From: Cellvibrio mixtus subsp. mixtus J3-8
GTDB lineage: Bacteria; Pseudomonadota; Gammaproteobacteria; Pseudomonadales; Cellvibrionaceae
NCBI RefSeq assembly: GCF_000766945.1
Contig: NZ_KN266209.1
Span: 319,580-383,579, forward strand
Length of the DNA: 64,000 nucleotides
Reading direction: 5' to 3'
The notes beneath the pieces were generated by a model that was given only the letters and a program-made list of their open reading frames with translations, was not told where the DNA came from and did not search any database. This document shows, piece by piece, positions 40,755 through 49,090 of this stretch (within the stretch, counting starts at the first letter, position 1; every line of letters begins with the position of its first letter). Made by a program: the position numbers and the translations under genes.

Positions 40755-42857
40755 ATGAGCCAATCAGGTTTTCCCCTATCCAAACTATTTATCGGCCTGA
40801 CACTTACCGGATTAATGACCGCATGCGGTGGTGGCGGTGGCGGATCGAACAACGTAAAGCCCAGCTCCACACCTATTACTAGCGCGAGTACTGCACCGTT
40901 GACGTCATCGGCAACCCCCTCATCATCGTCGCTGGCGCAAACATCTTCTTCCATAATACCGGTAGTCTCTTCAACACCGGCCGCGAACTCTTCAACTGCG
41001 ACGGCATCCAGTGCCGGTGCGGCGAATATCAGCAACTTTATTGTGGTAGACCAATTTGGTTATCTCCCCGATGCGCAAAAAGTTGCGATCCTGCGCGATC
41101 CGCAGGATGGTTATGACAAAAGCCGGAGCTACACTCCCGGCGCCACGCTATCGTTGGTCGATATGAATAACGGGCAAGTCGTATTAACGGCAGAAGCCAA
41201 GGTGTGGAACAAAGGTGAAGTGCACAGCACCTCGGGTGATAAGGTATGGCGCTTTGATTTTTCCTCGATAACAACACCGGGCACTTACGCGGTGGTGGAT
41301 AGCAGCCAAAACCTGCGTTCGCCCACGTTTAAAATTGCTGCTGACATTTATAAACCCGTCCTGAAGCACGCTTTCCGTACCTTCTTCTACCAGCGCGCCG
41401 GTTTCGCGAAAAAGTTGCCTTACGCCGAAATGGGCTGGACTGACGAGGCGAGCCATCTTAAACCCGGCCAGGACCCTGAAACGCGGTTATACGATGTCAA
41501 CAATCGCGCCGTTGGTGTCGCGGGGAGCGAGAAAGATCTCTCCGGTGGTTGGTTTGATGCCGGTGATTACAACAAGTACACCAACTGGCATGCGGATTAC
41601 CTGATCAACCTGCTACATGCCTATCTGGAAAACCCCGCTGCCTGGGGCGATGACTTTAATATTCCTGAATCGGGCAATGGTGTGCCCGATATTATCGATG
41701 AGATTAAATGGGGTTTTGACTGGCTGAAGAAAATGCAAAACAGCGATGGTTCGGTGTTGTCGATTCAGGGCCTCAGCCATGCCAGTCCACCCTCATCAGC
41801 AACTGGTCGCAGCTTCTATGGTCCCGCGAGTACATCAGCTTCGTTGAGCACTGCCGCCGCATTTGCACTGGGTAGCAAAGTGCTGGGTGATTTGGGTATC
41901 AATGATTATGCGGCCGATCTAAAAACCCGCGCCACCAATGCCTGGACCTGGGCAAACGCCAATCCCGCCGTCATCGTCCACAATAACTCTGGTATTTATG
42001 AAGGCTTGGGCGCGGGCGATCAGGAAGTCAGCGTAAAAGATCAAACGATTGAGTTGCAGCGTAAGAAAACCCGCGCCGCGATTTACCTGTTTGCTGCCAC
42101 GGGTAACGCCACTTATCAATCGCAAGTGACTGGCAACTATGGTAATCGCGCCCAATGGGTGGATCACTGGATCGAAAATGAACTCGTTTCCTGGCTTTAC
42201 TACGCCAACCTGGGTGGCGCCGATGCAACCCTGGCTGCCAACATCAAAAACCAATACGCCAGTGCGATGACTGCCAATATCAACCTGGGTGCAATTTCCG
42301 CTGATAGTGATGCCTATCGTGTAAGCCTCGGCGGCGATAGCAATTTCACCTGGGGTAGTAACCGCTCCATGTCGCGCAAGGGCACCAGCTTTTACAACCT
42401 GATCAGTTATTCTGTCGGTAGTGCCAATAGCGATACGGTTAAAAATGCGGCGCTGGGTTATCTGAATTACCTGCACGGCACCAATCCACAGGGCATGGTT
42501 TACCTGTCGAACATGTACAGCCTGGGTGTGCATAGCTCGGTGAATGAGTTCTACCACACCTGGTTTACTAACGGCAGCGCACTCTGGGATAGGGTTGGAA
42601 CATCTACTTATGGTCCGGCGCCCGGTTATTTGGTGGGCGGCCCCAACCCCTACTATGACTGGGACGGCAATTGCACTTCCAGCAGCCCGAACCCCGGTTG
42701 TGGTTCTGCAGCGCCCAATCCACCCAAAGGCCAACCGGCGATGAAGGCTTATCTGGATTTCAATACCAGCTGGCCGCTTAACTCTTGGCAAATCACCGAA
42801 AACCACAATGATTATCAGGTCGCCTATCTGCGCCTGTTATCCAAATTTGTAAATTAG
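40755..42857 (+). CDS. GH9 endoglucanase, secreted lipoprotein
   Basis: This 700-residue cellulase has a lipoprotein signal (LTLTGLMTAC, lipidated Cys near residue 24), a Gly stretch and a Ser/Thr-rich linker (to about residue 95). An N-terminal Ig-like domain (about 97-190, VDQFGYLPDAQKVAIL) precedes the GH9 catalytic domain (about 195-700). Catalytic motif GGWFDAGDYNKY (near 264-275) provides the Asp base and ITENHNDYQVAYL near the C-terminus the Glu acid. Inner- or outer-membrane anchoring suggests action on cello-oligosaccharides at the cell surface. It lies between glmU and the glm regulator, not in a cellulase cluster. Confidence 0.95.
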   Translation: MSQSGFPLSKLFIGLTLTGLMTACGGGGGGSNNVKPSSTPITSASTAPLTSSATPSSSSLAQTSSSIIPVVSSTPAANSSTATASSAGAANISNFIVVDQFGYLPDAQKVAILRDPQDGYDKSRSYTPGATLSLVDMNNGQVVLTAEAKVWNKGEVHSTSGDKVWRFDFSSITTPGTYAVVDSSQNLRSPTFKIAADIYKPVLKHAFRTFFYQRAGFAKKLPYAEMGWTDEASHLKPGQDPETRLYDVNNRAVGVAGSEKDLSGGWFDAGDYNKYTNWHADYLINLLHAYLENPAAWGDDFNIPESGNGVPDIIDEIKWGFDWLKKMQNSDGSVLSIQGLSHASPPSSATGRSFYGPASTSASLSTAAAFALGSKVLGDLGINDYAADLKTRATNAWTWANANPAVIVHNNSGIYEGLGAGDQEVSVKDQTIELQRKKTRAAIYLFAATGNATYQSQVTGNYGNRAQWVDHWIENELVSWLYYANLGGADATLAANIKNQYASAMTANINLGAISADSDAYRVSLGGDSNFTWGSNRSMSRKGTSFYNLISYSVGSANSDTVKNAALGYLNYLHGTNPQGMVYLSNMYSLGVHSSVNEFYHTWFTNGSALWDRVGTSTYGPAPGYLVGGPNPYYDWDGNCTSSSPNPGCGSAAPNPPKGQPAMKAYLDFNTSWPLNSWQITENHNDYQVAYLRLLSKFVN

Positions 42858-43245
42858 TTTTGTTTTACAGCACAAACCATCCCCATCAGCGCGATGGTTT
42901 GTGTTGCGCCCGCTGCTTCTCCGATTCCTTATCAAACCCTGCTTCAGCATTGGCAACAGATGCTGGCAGCAATTGCGGATCTATAAACGAATCTTGTTAA
43001 CTGTTTTTCAGTGGCCACACTTTACCCTCTTCATCTCATCAAATCCCACCGGAAAACAATGTTATCAGGGGTGAGCAAAGTCAAATCGACGGTAGTTACC
43101 CGTTTTAACTCGTCGGTAAACAATCTTGCCAGTGTGCCTGTGCTGGTAGGTGGAAAGTCATTGGTTGCCAAATGATCAATTGGCGCTTGTTTTTGTTTTG
43201 ATTCGAAACTAAAATATCTTTCGAAACGAAACTTAAGGACGTTAT
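42858..43245. promoter_or_regulatory. Intergenic region with GH9 3' hairpin and CGAAAC-repeat operator before the DeoR gene
   Basis: This is 388 nt. After the GH9 stop, CACAAACCATC (42871-42881) pairs with GATGGTTTGTG (42893-42903), an 11-bp stem without a T-run. Just before the DeoR-type gene, TTCGAAAC occurs at 43202-43209 and again at 43220-43227 (18-nt period), followed by GAAACTT. DeoR-family repressors often bind such direct repeats, so this is probably an autoregulatory operator. No convincing gene lies between. Confidence 0.5.
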
Positions 43246-44016
43246 ATGACTAAACGTAACACCCAACAGCGCCGCAGAGCCATCATTGACCTGCTGGGTA
43301 GGAGCGGTGAAGTCAGTGTTGAGGCATTGGCAGCCCAATTTGTGACCTCGGAAGTTACGATTCGAAAGGATCTTGCCGCACTCGAAACCAATGGTTTGTT
43401 ACTGCGCCGCTATGGCGGCGCCGTTCCTGTCCCGCAAGAGCTGATTCTCAACCCTGCGGAAGAAAAAGTTTCGGTTCGTAAGCAAGCCATTGCCAAAGCA
43501 GCGGCGCAGCTTATTCGGGATCACAATCGCATCATCCTTGACAGTGGCAGCTCCACCACAGCCGCACTGCTGCCGGAGCTCTCCAGCAAGCAAGGTCTGG
43601 TGGTGATGACCAACTCGCTGAGCATCGCCAACGCCCTGCGCGAGTTGGAAAATGAACCTACGATTCTCATGACTGGCGGAACCTGGGACCCGAAATCCGA
43701 AGGCTTCCAGGGGCAACTCGCCGAACAAATCCTGCGCTCTTACAACTTCGACCAATTCTTTATCGGCGCCGATGGTTTGGATCTGGAACGCGGTACAACA
43801 ACATTCAACGAACTCTACAGCTTGAGCCGGGTGATGGCTGAAGTTGCACGCGAAGTTATTGTCATGGCCGAGTCCGACAAAATCGGCCGCAAAATCCACA
43901 ACCTGGAATTGCCCTGGTCGGCAATCAAAGTATTGGTCACTGATGATGGCCTCGATGAACAAGATAAACAAAAAATAGAACAACAAGGTGTGCGAGTTAT
44001 TTGTGCATCTGCATAA
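43246..44016 (+). CDS. glmR: DeoR-family regulator of glucosamine metabolism (GlmR-like)
   Basis: This 256-residue protein has an N-terminal winged helix (TKRNTQQRRRAIIDLLGRSG, VSVEALAAQFVTSEVTIRKD, LLLRRYGGAVP) and a C-terminal sugar-phosphate-sensing domain (DSGSSTTAALLPELS; GADGLDLERGTTTFNE). A regulator of this family sits immediately upstream of glmS in Pseudomonas and is called GlmR. The same position here supports control of glmS by amino-sugar phosphates. TTAAGGACG precedes the ATG. Confidence 0.85.
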   Translation: MTKRNTQQRRRAIIDLLGRSGEVSVEALAAQFVTSEVTIRKDLAALETNGLLLRRYGGAVPVPQELILNPAEEKVSVRKQAIAKAAAQLIRDHNRIILDSGSSTTAALLPELSSKQGLVVMTNSLSIANALRELENEPTILMTGGTWDPKSEGFQGQLAEQILRSYNFDQFFIGADGLDLERGTTTFNELYSLSRVMAEVAREVIVMAESDKIGRKIHNLELPWSAIKVLVTDDGLDEQDKQKIEQQGVRVICASA

Positions 44017-44030
44017 AACTTACCTATTCC

Positions 44031-44046
44031 CAAACGGAGTTGGGAA
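44031..44046 (+). promoter_or_regulatory. Stem-loop presenting the Shine-Dalgarno of the small peptide in its loop
   Basis: TTCCCAA (44028-44034) pairs with TTGGGAA (44041-44047) around ACGGAG, a perfect 7-bp stem that holds GGAG in its loop and ends at the ATG of the 27-codon frame. Such a structure can regulate initiation. Confidence 0.4.
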
Positions 44047-44130
44047 ATGTCTATTGCTGTTAAAGCATTAAAGGAAGAACTGAAAGAAAAACCACTACGT
44101 AAAAAAACAAAATACTTTTACTACTACTAA
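44047..44130 (+). CDS. 27-residue peptide ahead of glmS ending YFYYY
   Basis: ATG at 44047 is preceded by GGAG with 7-nt spacing. The peptide is [20 protein letters not shown] followed by TKYFYYY, with TAA at 44128-44130, 19 nt before glmS. The amphipathic Lys/Glu helix and terminal aromatic run (Tyr-Phe-Tyr-Tyr-Tyr) are striking. It may be a real small protein or a leader peptide whose translation controls glmS. I recognise no family. Confidence 0.5.
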   Translation: MSIAVKALKEELKEKPLRKKTKYFYYY

Positions 44131-44149
44131 ACAGCTCAAGGAGTTAATC

Positions 44150-45979
44150 ATGTGTGGAATTGTTGGCGCAGTAGCGCAACGCGATGTAGCAGATATCCTG
44201 GTGGAAGGATTGCGTCGCCTGGAATACCGCGGTTATGACTCAGCCGGCGTAGCCGTGGTTAGCAATGATCAATTGCACCGCGTACGTCGCCTGGGCAAAG
44301 TAAAAGAATTATCCGATGCAGTTCACGCTGAACCTATTCCCGGCGGCACCGGTATTGCGCACACGCGCTGGGCCACCCACGGTGAACCGAGCGAGCGTAA
44401 TGCGCATCCGCATATTTCCAAGGAACATATCGCAGTGGTACATAACGGCATCATCGAAAACCACGCTAACCTGCGCCGTTTATTGCAAGAAGAAGGTTAT
44501 GTTTTTACATCGGATACGGACACGGAAGTGATCGCGCACCTGGTGCAAAAAGAATTAAAAAATACTGACAGTTTATTAGTGGCCGTGCAGAAATCCGTAA
44601 AACAATTACACGGTGCTTACGGTACTGTGTTGATGGATAAAAACGATGCAAGCCGTTTAGTCGTTGCGCGTTCCGGTTCACCGTTGGTTATTGGTTTGGG
44701 AATCGGTGAAAACTTTATCGCGTCAGACCAACTTGCACTCCTGCCGGTTACCCGCCGTTTTATCTTTTTGGAAGAAGGCGATGTTGCAGAAATTACCCGT
44801 CACACAATTAAAATTTTCGATAAAGATGGTGTTGCGATTGAGCGACAGGTTCATGAATCTACCGCAAGTTACGACGCGGGCGATAAAGGTAAATTCCGTC
44901 ACTTTATGTTGAAGGAAATTTACGAACAGCCCAATGCAGTACTGAATACTTTGGAAGGACGCTTGAGTAGTGAATCGGTTTTGGATGAAACCTTTGGCAA
45001 CGGCGCGGCAGAATTATTTAAAAAAGTAAAACACATCCAGATCGTTGCTTGCGGTACTAGCTATCACTCAGGTTTGGTGGCGCGCTACTGGATTGAATCG
45101 CTCGGCGGCATTTCCTGTAACGTGGAAATCGCCAGCGAATTCCGCTATCGCAAATCATTTGTGCAGCCCGACAGCTTGTTGGTTTCCATCAGTCAATCCG
45201 GCGAAACGGCAGATACTTTGGCTGCATTACGCCTTGCGAAAGAATTAGGTTATCTGGGCAGTCTCACTATTTGTAACGTTGCTGGATCATCGTTGGTGCG
45301 TGAATCTGACCTTGCGTTTATGACGCGCGCCGGTGCTGAAATTGGTGTTGCATCAACCAAAGCATTTACCACGCAATTGGTGGGCTTGGCGATGCTGGTT
45401 CTCGCGGTGGGCAAATACAATGGTTTGACTGTTGAACAACAAAAAGACATGGTCAGTGCGTTAAAAAATCTCCCCGCAAAATTGGAAGAATCGTTAGCAC
45501 TCGCACCAAAAATTGAAGCACTCGCCGAAGAGTTTGCCGATAAACACCACTCACTCTTTTTAGGCCGTGGTGACCAATATCCCATTGCAATGGAAGGCGC
45601 GCTGAAGTTAAAAGAAATTTCCTACATCCACGCTGAAGCCTACGCCGCCGGCGAATTAAAACACGGCCCGCTCGCATTAATCGACGCACACATGCCGATC
45701 ATTGTTGTTGCTCCCAACAACGATCTCTTGGAAAAATTAAAATCCAACGTCGAAGAGGTGCGTGCACGCGGTGGCATTTTGTATGTATTCGCGGATGAAG
45801 ATGCAAAATTTGAATCCGACGAAACCATGCGCGTTATCAACGTTCCGCACATCCATACCTGGTTAGCACCAATCCTCTACACGTTGCCGTTGCAATTGTT
45901 GAGCTACTACGTGGCAATTATTAAAGGCACCGATGTTGATCAACCACGCAACCTGGCAAAAAGTGTTACGGTGGAATAA
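44150..45979 (+). CDS. glmS: Glutamine-fructose-6-phosphate aminotransferase (isomerising)
   Basis: GlmS makes glucosamine-6-phosphate from fructose-6-phosphate and glutamine, the entry step to UDP-GlcNAc. The 609-residue protein has an N-terminal glutaminase domain with nucleophile Cys2 ([32 protein letters not shown]). Two SIS isomerase domains follow ([49 protein letters not shown]), ending [14 protein letters not shown] see no glmS ribozyme upstream (that is a Gram-positive feature). Confidence 0.99.
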   Translation: MCGIVGAVAQRDVADILVEGLRRLEYRGYDSAGVAVVSNDQLHRVRRLGKVKELSDAVHAEPIPGGTGIAHTRWATHGEPSERNAHPHISKEHIAVVHNGIIENHANLRRLLQEEGYVFTSDTDTEVIAHLVQKELKNTDSLLVAVQKSVKQLHGAYGTVLMDKNDASRLVVARSGSPLVIGLGIGENFIASDQLALLPVTRRFIFLEEGDVAEITRHTIKIFDKDGVAIERQVHESTASYDAGDKGKFRHFMLKEIYEQPNAVLNTLEGRLSSESVLDETFGNGAAELFKKVKHIQIVACGTSYHSGLVARYWIESLGGISCNVEIASEFRYRKSFVQPDSLLVSISQSGETADTLAALRLAKELGYLGSLTICNVAGSSLVRESDLAFMTRAGAEIGVASTKAFTTQLVGLAMLVLAVGKYNGLTVEQQKDMVSALKNLPAKLEESLALAPKIEALAEEFADKHHSLFLGRGDQYPIAMEGALKLKEISYIHAEAYAAGELKHGPLALIDAHMPIIVVAPNNDLLEKLKSNVEEVRARGGILYVFADEDAKFESDETMRVINVPHIHTWLAPILYTLPLQLLSYYVAIIKGTDVDQPRNLAKSVTVE

Positions 45980-46019
45980 TGTCTGTGTGATGCGGTGATT
46001 GTTGTTATTGTCACCCATA

Positions 46020-46060
46020 AAAAAACCGGACGGTGCAGTTCAGCACCGTCCGGTTTTTTG
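46020..46060 (+). terminator. Intrinsic terminator after glmS
   Basis: ACCGGACGGTGC (46025-46036) pairs with GCACCGTCCGGT (46043-46054) around AGTTCA, flanked by an A-run and six Ts. It is a very stable, probably bidirectional terminator. Confidence 0.93.
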
Positions 46061-46158
46061 TGAGATCCATTGGGCTTAACCAAATTTATCCTGAATATAA
46101 TTGCGGTTCGATTATCGGTTTGATACCGTTTTGCCCAACGTTGATAAACAAGCCCTTT

Positions 46159-46533
46159 ATGATAACTCCAACCCATTTTTCTGATTGTGTTAAAACCTTG
46201 TTTCGCCGTAAGGGGTCAAGGCCTTCCCGTTCGAGGGTTAAAATACTGTCCGCGATCGACCGGCAAGATGATGGGGATTTTTCCAATGTGGATATTTACA
46301 AATCGTTGCAGGAAAAAAATGAGGCAGTGTCCATTTCAACCATCGATAAAAATTTGAAAAACCTGAACACCATGGGTTTGCTGGTCAGTAATAAAACGAA
46401 ATTGGCAGTAACCTTATATCGGAAAAGTGCGAACTTTAAAAAGTGGGTAGCGGAGTCATCGTTAAAGCTGAATTTACTACCTTGCCAGTTTTTGGTGTTG
46501 GATAACTATCTCGTTACTTATTTTGCCCATTGA
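46159..46533 (+). CDS. Fur-like winged-helix protein lacking clear metal ligands
   Basis: The frame from ATG 46159 encodes 124 residues. The middle follows the Fur DNA-binding pattern: RSRVKILSAIDRQDDGDFSN, VDIYKSLQEKN, AVSISTIDKNLKNLNTMGLL (Fur has ISLATVYRNLKLLEELGLV). The expected C-terminal dimerisation domain with His/Cys metal ligands is missing; the protein ends LNLLPCQFLVLDNYLVTYFAH. It may be a truncated or repurposed Fur/Zur relative. The start is uncertain: the frame opens at 46033 inside the glmS terminator, which argues against a longer form. No good ribosome-binding site is visible. Confidence 0.55.
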   Translation: MITPTHFSDCVKTLFRRKGSRPSRSRVKILSAIDRQDDGDFSNVDIYKSLQEKNEAVSISTIDKNLKNLNTMGLLVSNKTKLAVTLYRKSANFKKWVAESSLKLNLLPCQFLVLDNYLVTYFAH

Positions 46534-46686
46534 CCATCCGCAAGTTGAACGCCGCTCCTGCGTGGTTACCCTTCGATAGCCTTATCTGTGGCTAATGCTT
46601 AACCAACTTTACATAAAAAAACAATCCGCAAAATTGGGCTTTTAAGCAACATATTGTTATAGATAATCTCTAAAATAGTTTAAATG

Positions 46687-46735
46687 ACCATAAGCTTATG
46701 GTTTATTTGACAATATTAAATTCTGACTGTATACA
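46687..46735 (+). promoter_or_regulatory. Palindromic operator and promoter of xyn11B
   Basis: A perfect 16-nt palindrome ACCATAAGCTTATGGT (46687-46702) lies 4 nt upstream of -35 TTGACA (46707-46712), with a 17-nt spacer and -10 TATACA (46730-46735). The same palindrome form and the same 4-nt distance to -35 recur upstream of xyn11A. The position just upstream of -35 suits an activator. Confidence 0.75.
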
Positions 46736-46754
46736 AGTACCCATCGATGGCGCC

Positions 46755-46891
46755 GAATTGATTTAATCATAACAGCAACCCCTTTTGGCGCCTCGGTGTA
46801 AACCTGCTCGCAAGGAGCAGAATCAACCTTCAACAGTCCTTCACCTCTATAGGTGGTATTGGTTGAACGGCTGGAAACCTGGAGTCTAATA
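46755..46891 (+). ncRNA. Structured 5' leader of xyn11B (candidate cis-regulatory RNA)
   Basis: Stem 1 is CTGCTC (46804-46809) with GAGCAG (46815-46820), loop GCAAG. Stem 2 is TTCAAC (46829-46834) with GTTGAA (46862-46867), enclosing the conserved CCTCTATAGG and GGTATTG. Both stems have compensatory changes in the xyn11A leader (C-G to T-A, and T-A to C-G). The leader ends with CCTGGAG, the ribosome-binding site. Confidence 0.55.
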
Positions 46892-47956
46892 ATGAAATTA
46901 TCCATCAATAACAAGAGTGTGTTTTCTTCATTGGTTTTGGCAGCAGCGCTGGGTGTATCGGGAGCAAGCGCACAAACCCTGACCAGTAATTCAACCGGTA
47001 CCAACAATGGGTTTTACTATTCGTTCTGGAAAGATTCGGGCAATGCATCCATGACGTTGCAATCTGGCGGCCGTTACACTTCGCAGTGGAACAGCGGCAC
47101 CAATAACTGGGTGGGTGGCAAAGGCTGGAATCCGGGTAGCAGTTCACGCGTCCTTAGCTATTCCGGAAATTATGGTGTGAGTAACAGCCAGAACTCTTAC
47201 CTGGCCTTTTACGGTTGGACCAAAAGCCCGCTGATCGAGTACTACATCATTGAAAGTTACGGTTCATACAATCCCGCCAGCTGTTCCGGTGGTACTGACT
47301 ACGGTAGCTTCCAAAGTGATGGCGCGACTTATAATGTTCGCCGTTGCCAGCGGATTAACCAACCTTCTATCGAGGGAAACAGTTCAACCTTTTATCAATA
47401 TTTCAGCGTGAGAAATCCGAAGAAAGGCTTTGGCAATATTTCCGGCACTATCACTTTTGCCAACCATGTGAATTTCTGGGCGAGCAAAGGCCTGAACCTG
47501 GGTACACACGATTATCAAGTGTTGGCGACCGAGGGCTATCAAAGTACCGGTACTTCCGATATCACTGTGAGTGCCGGTAGCGGCAGTGGTGGTGGCAGCT
47601 CAAGTTCGGCAGCGAGCGGCAGCAAAACAGTCGTAGTGCGCGCACGCGGTGTAGCCGGCGGTGAGATTGTTTCGCTGAAAGTGAATGGCACTACGGTACA
47701 AAGCTGGACATTGACTACCACCATGACCAACTACACCGCAACCACCAGTTTGTCGGGCGGTACAACGGTGGAATACGCTAACGATGCAACCGGCCGCGAT
47801 GTGCAAGTGGATTACATCAGTGTGAACGGTTCTGTTCGCCAGTCGGAAGCGCAAACCTACAACACCGGTGTTTATCAAAACGGTGCTTGTGGCGGCGGCA
47901 ATGGTATGAGCGAGTGGTTACATTGCAATGGTGCCATTGGTTACGGCAACCTGTAA
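46892..47956 (+). CDS. xyn11B: GH11 endo-xylanase with C-terminal CBM60-like module
   Basis: This 354-residue secreted xylanase has a signal peptide ending GVSGASA (cleavage before QTLTSN), a GH11 beta-jelly-roll domain (about residues 28-225), a Gly/Ser linker (230-247) and a CBM60-type calcium-dependent xylan-binding module (about 248-354, [20 protein letters not shown]). The GH11 nucleophile Glu is in SPLIEYYIIESYG and the acid/base Glu in [11 protein letters not shown]. It cleaves internal beta-1,4-xylan bonds. The start has CTGGAG 7 nt upstream. The catalytic domain is nearly identical to that at 50323, a recent duplication; the accessory CE4 and CBM10 modules are absent here. Confidence 0.95.
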   Translation: MKLSINNKSVFSSLVLAAALGVSGASAQTLTSNSTGTNNGFYYSFWKDSGNASMTLQSGGRYTSQWNSGTNNWVGGKGWNPGSSSRVLSYSGNYGVSNSQNSYLAFYGWTKSPLIEYYIIESYGSYNPASCSGGTDYGSFQSDGATYNVRRCQRINQPSIEGNSSTFYQYFSVRNPKKGFGNISGTITFANHVNFWASKGLNLGTHDYQVLATEGYQSTGTSDITVSAGSGSGGGSSSSAASGSKTVVVRARGVAGGEIVSLKVNGTTVQSWTLTTTMTNYTATTSLSGGTTVEYANDATGRDVQVDYISVNGSVRQSEAQTYNTGVYQNGACGGGNGMSEWLHCNGAIGYGNL

Positions 47957-47968
47957 TCCGGAATGAGA

Positions 47969-47997
47969 AAAAAGGGGTGGATTTTCCGCCCCTTTTT
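47969..47997 (+). terminator. Terminator after xyn11B
   Basis: GGGG-T-GG (47974-47980) pairs with CC-G-CCCC (47986-47992) and is followed by TTTTT. Confidence 0.82.
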
Positions 47998-48110
47998 AGC
48001 TGATAGTTAGCCTTGAGTTAATAGTTAGTCTTCGCAAATAAGTTATTTTGCATTAATCGATAGTTAACATTTTCATCGATACCTCAATAAAAATAATGAG
48101 AGTCATAAAG

Positions 48111-49052
48111 ATGAATACCATTGCTACATCCAAAAAGATTATTTTATTCCCTGCATTAATTGGTGCGGCTTTAACTTATGGCGCACTTACATTGATGACG
48201 GATGATTCACCGCAGCGCGAACAAACGGCGGCGCTGGAAAATAGAATTCTTGAACTGGAATTATTGCTCTCGAAAAAAGAACGGGAACTGGCCAGTGTGC
48301 GTGCGTTTGCGTTTGGATTTGAACAGCCATCAAATACCGATGGCGCTGGCGATTCTGCTCCGGTTTCAAATTTGCAAAAAAATCTGCCAGCCGAAATAAA
48401 TAATGATACACAGGCAATACAGGAAACCCTTGCCGATAACGACCAAAAAGTAAAAGCCTTGAGCACCACATCTGATCGTGATCCGCGCTCTTTTTCCGAC
48501 AAAGTAAACGATTTACTGGCGCTGGAACCCAGTGAGGAAAATATCGCCATTGCCAGTAAAAGTGTGTTTGATCTGGCGGAGAATCGCGAAAGCCTGCCTG
48601 ACCGTGCATTGGAAAATTTGTACCAACAGCAAACCAATCCGGATTTAAAACGCGTGATTGCGCAAGTGATGTCCACGCGCGGCGATAACAGCCTGATCGA
48701 AAAACAAATTGGCGAAGCGCAAACGGATTTGAAAAATACCAACCCGGCGGTGCGCCAGAAAGCGTTGGTCGAGCTGGCAAAAACCCATCACGCCAGCGCT
48801 GCCAATGCAATTGCACCACTGCTGCAAGATAGCGATATCGGCGTAAAACTGGATGCCCTGCTGGCGCTGCGTGCGACCGGTAACCAAAGCCACATTCGTT
48901 TGGTAGAGGCGCTGGTGGACCATCCTGATCTGTCGGTGAGTTGGCTGGCAAATGATGTGATCAGCAATTTACAAAACCTGAGCGATAAAGCCCGTACTCG
49001 CATTGCCAGCGCGGATATTGTCGCCGAATTGCCAATCATGGAAGCGCCATAA
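48111..49052 (+). CDS. Membrane-anchored HEAT-like repeat protein (paralogue 1)
   Basis: This 313-residue protein has an N-terminal membrane anchor (KKIILFPALIGAALTYGALT), a coiled coil (AALENRILELELLLSKKERE), a low-complexity acidic spacer, and a C-terminal helical repeat region (about residues 150-313) with HEAT-like units such as ARQKALVELAKTHHASAANA-type and VKLDALLALRATGNQSHIRL. It ends IASADIVAELPIMEAP, like the neighbour at 49091 (VTMADIVAELPPIAAQ). An upstream ATG at 48096 adds five residues; GAGAG favours 48111. Function is unknown. The position between two xylanase genes suggests a periplasmic scaffold or a role in enzyme secretion. Confidence 0.75.
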   Translation: MNTIATSKKIILFPALIGAALTYGALTLMTDDSPQREQTAALENRILELELLLSKKERELASVRAFAFGFEQPSNTDGAGDSAPVSNLQKNLPAEINNDTQAIQETLADNDQKVKALSTTSDRDPRSFSDKVNDLLALEPSEENIAIASKSVFDLAENRESLPDRALENLYQQQTNPDLKRVIAQVMSTRGDNSLIEKQIGEAQTDLKNTNPAVRQKALVELAKTHHASAANAIAPLLQDSDIGVKLDALLALRATGNQSHIRLVEALVDHPDLSVSWLANDVISNLQNLSDKARTRIASADIVAELPIMEAP

Positions 49053-49090
49053 GCGCAATTGGATTCCTAATAAATACGTGCAGTATCCCC

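Larger units (their letters stand above)
46534..46891. other. Regulatory region and leader of the first GH11 xylanase gene
   Basis: This is 358 nt without a gene. From 46687 onward it holds an operator palindrome, a sigma70 promoter and a structured leader of about 150 nt, all with counterparts upstream of the second xylanase gene. The left 150 nt are AT-rich with nothing recognised. Confidence 0.7.

Noticed and set aside
41919..42806. Open 295-codon frame on the minus strand in the GH9 gene
   Set aside because: Codon-bias shadow of the GH9 coding strand; no ribosome-binding site or family resemblance.
42894..42986. 31-codon frame after the GH9 gene (starts MVCVAPAASPIP)
   Set aside because: Its ATG lies in the stem of the GH9 3' hairpin and it has no ribosome-binding site.
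44017..44149. glmS ribozyme upstream of glmS
   Set aside because: No ribozyme core visible in the 133-nt gap, which instead holds a small coding frame; the ribozyme is known from Gram-positive bacteria.
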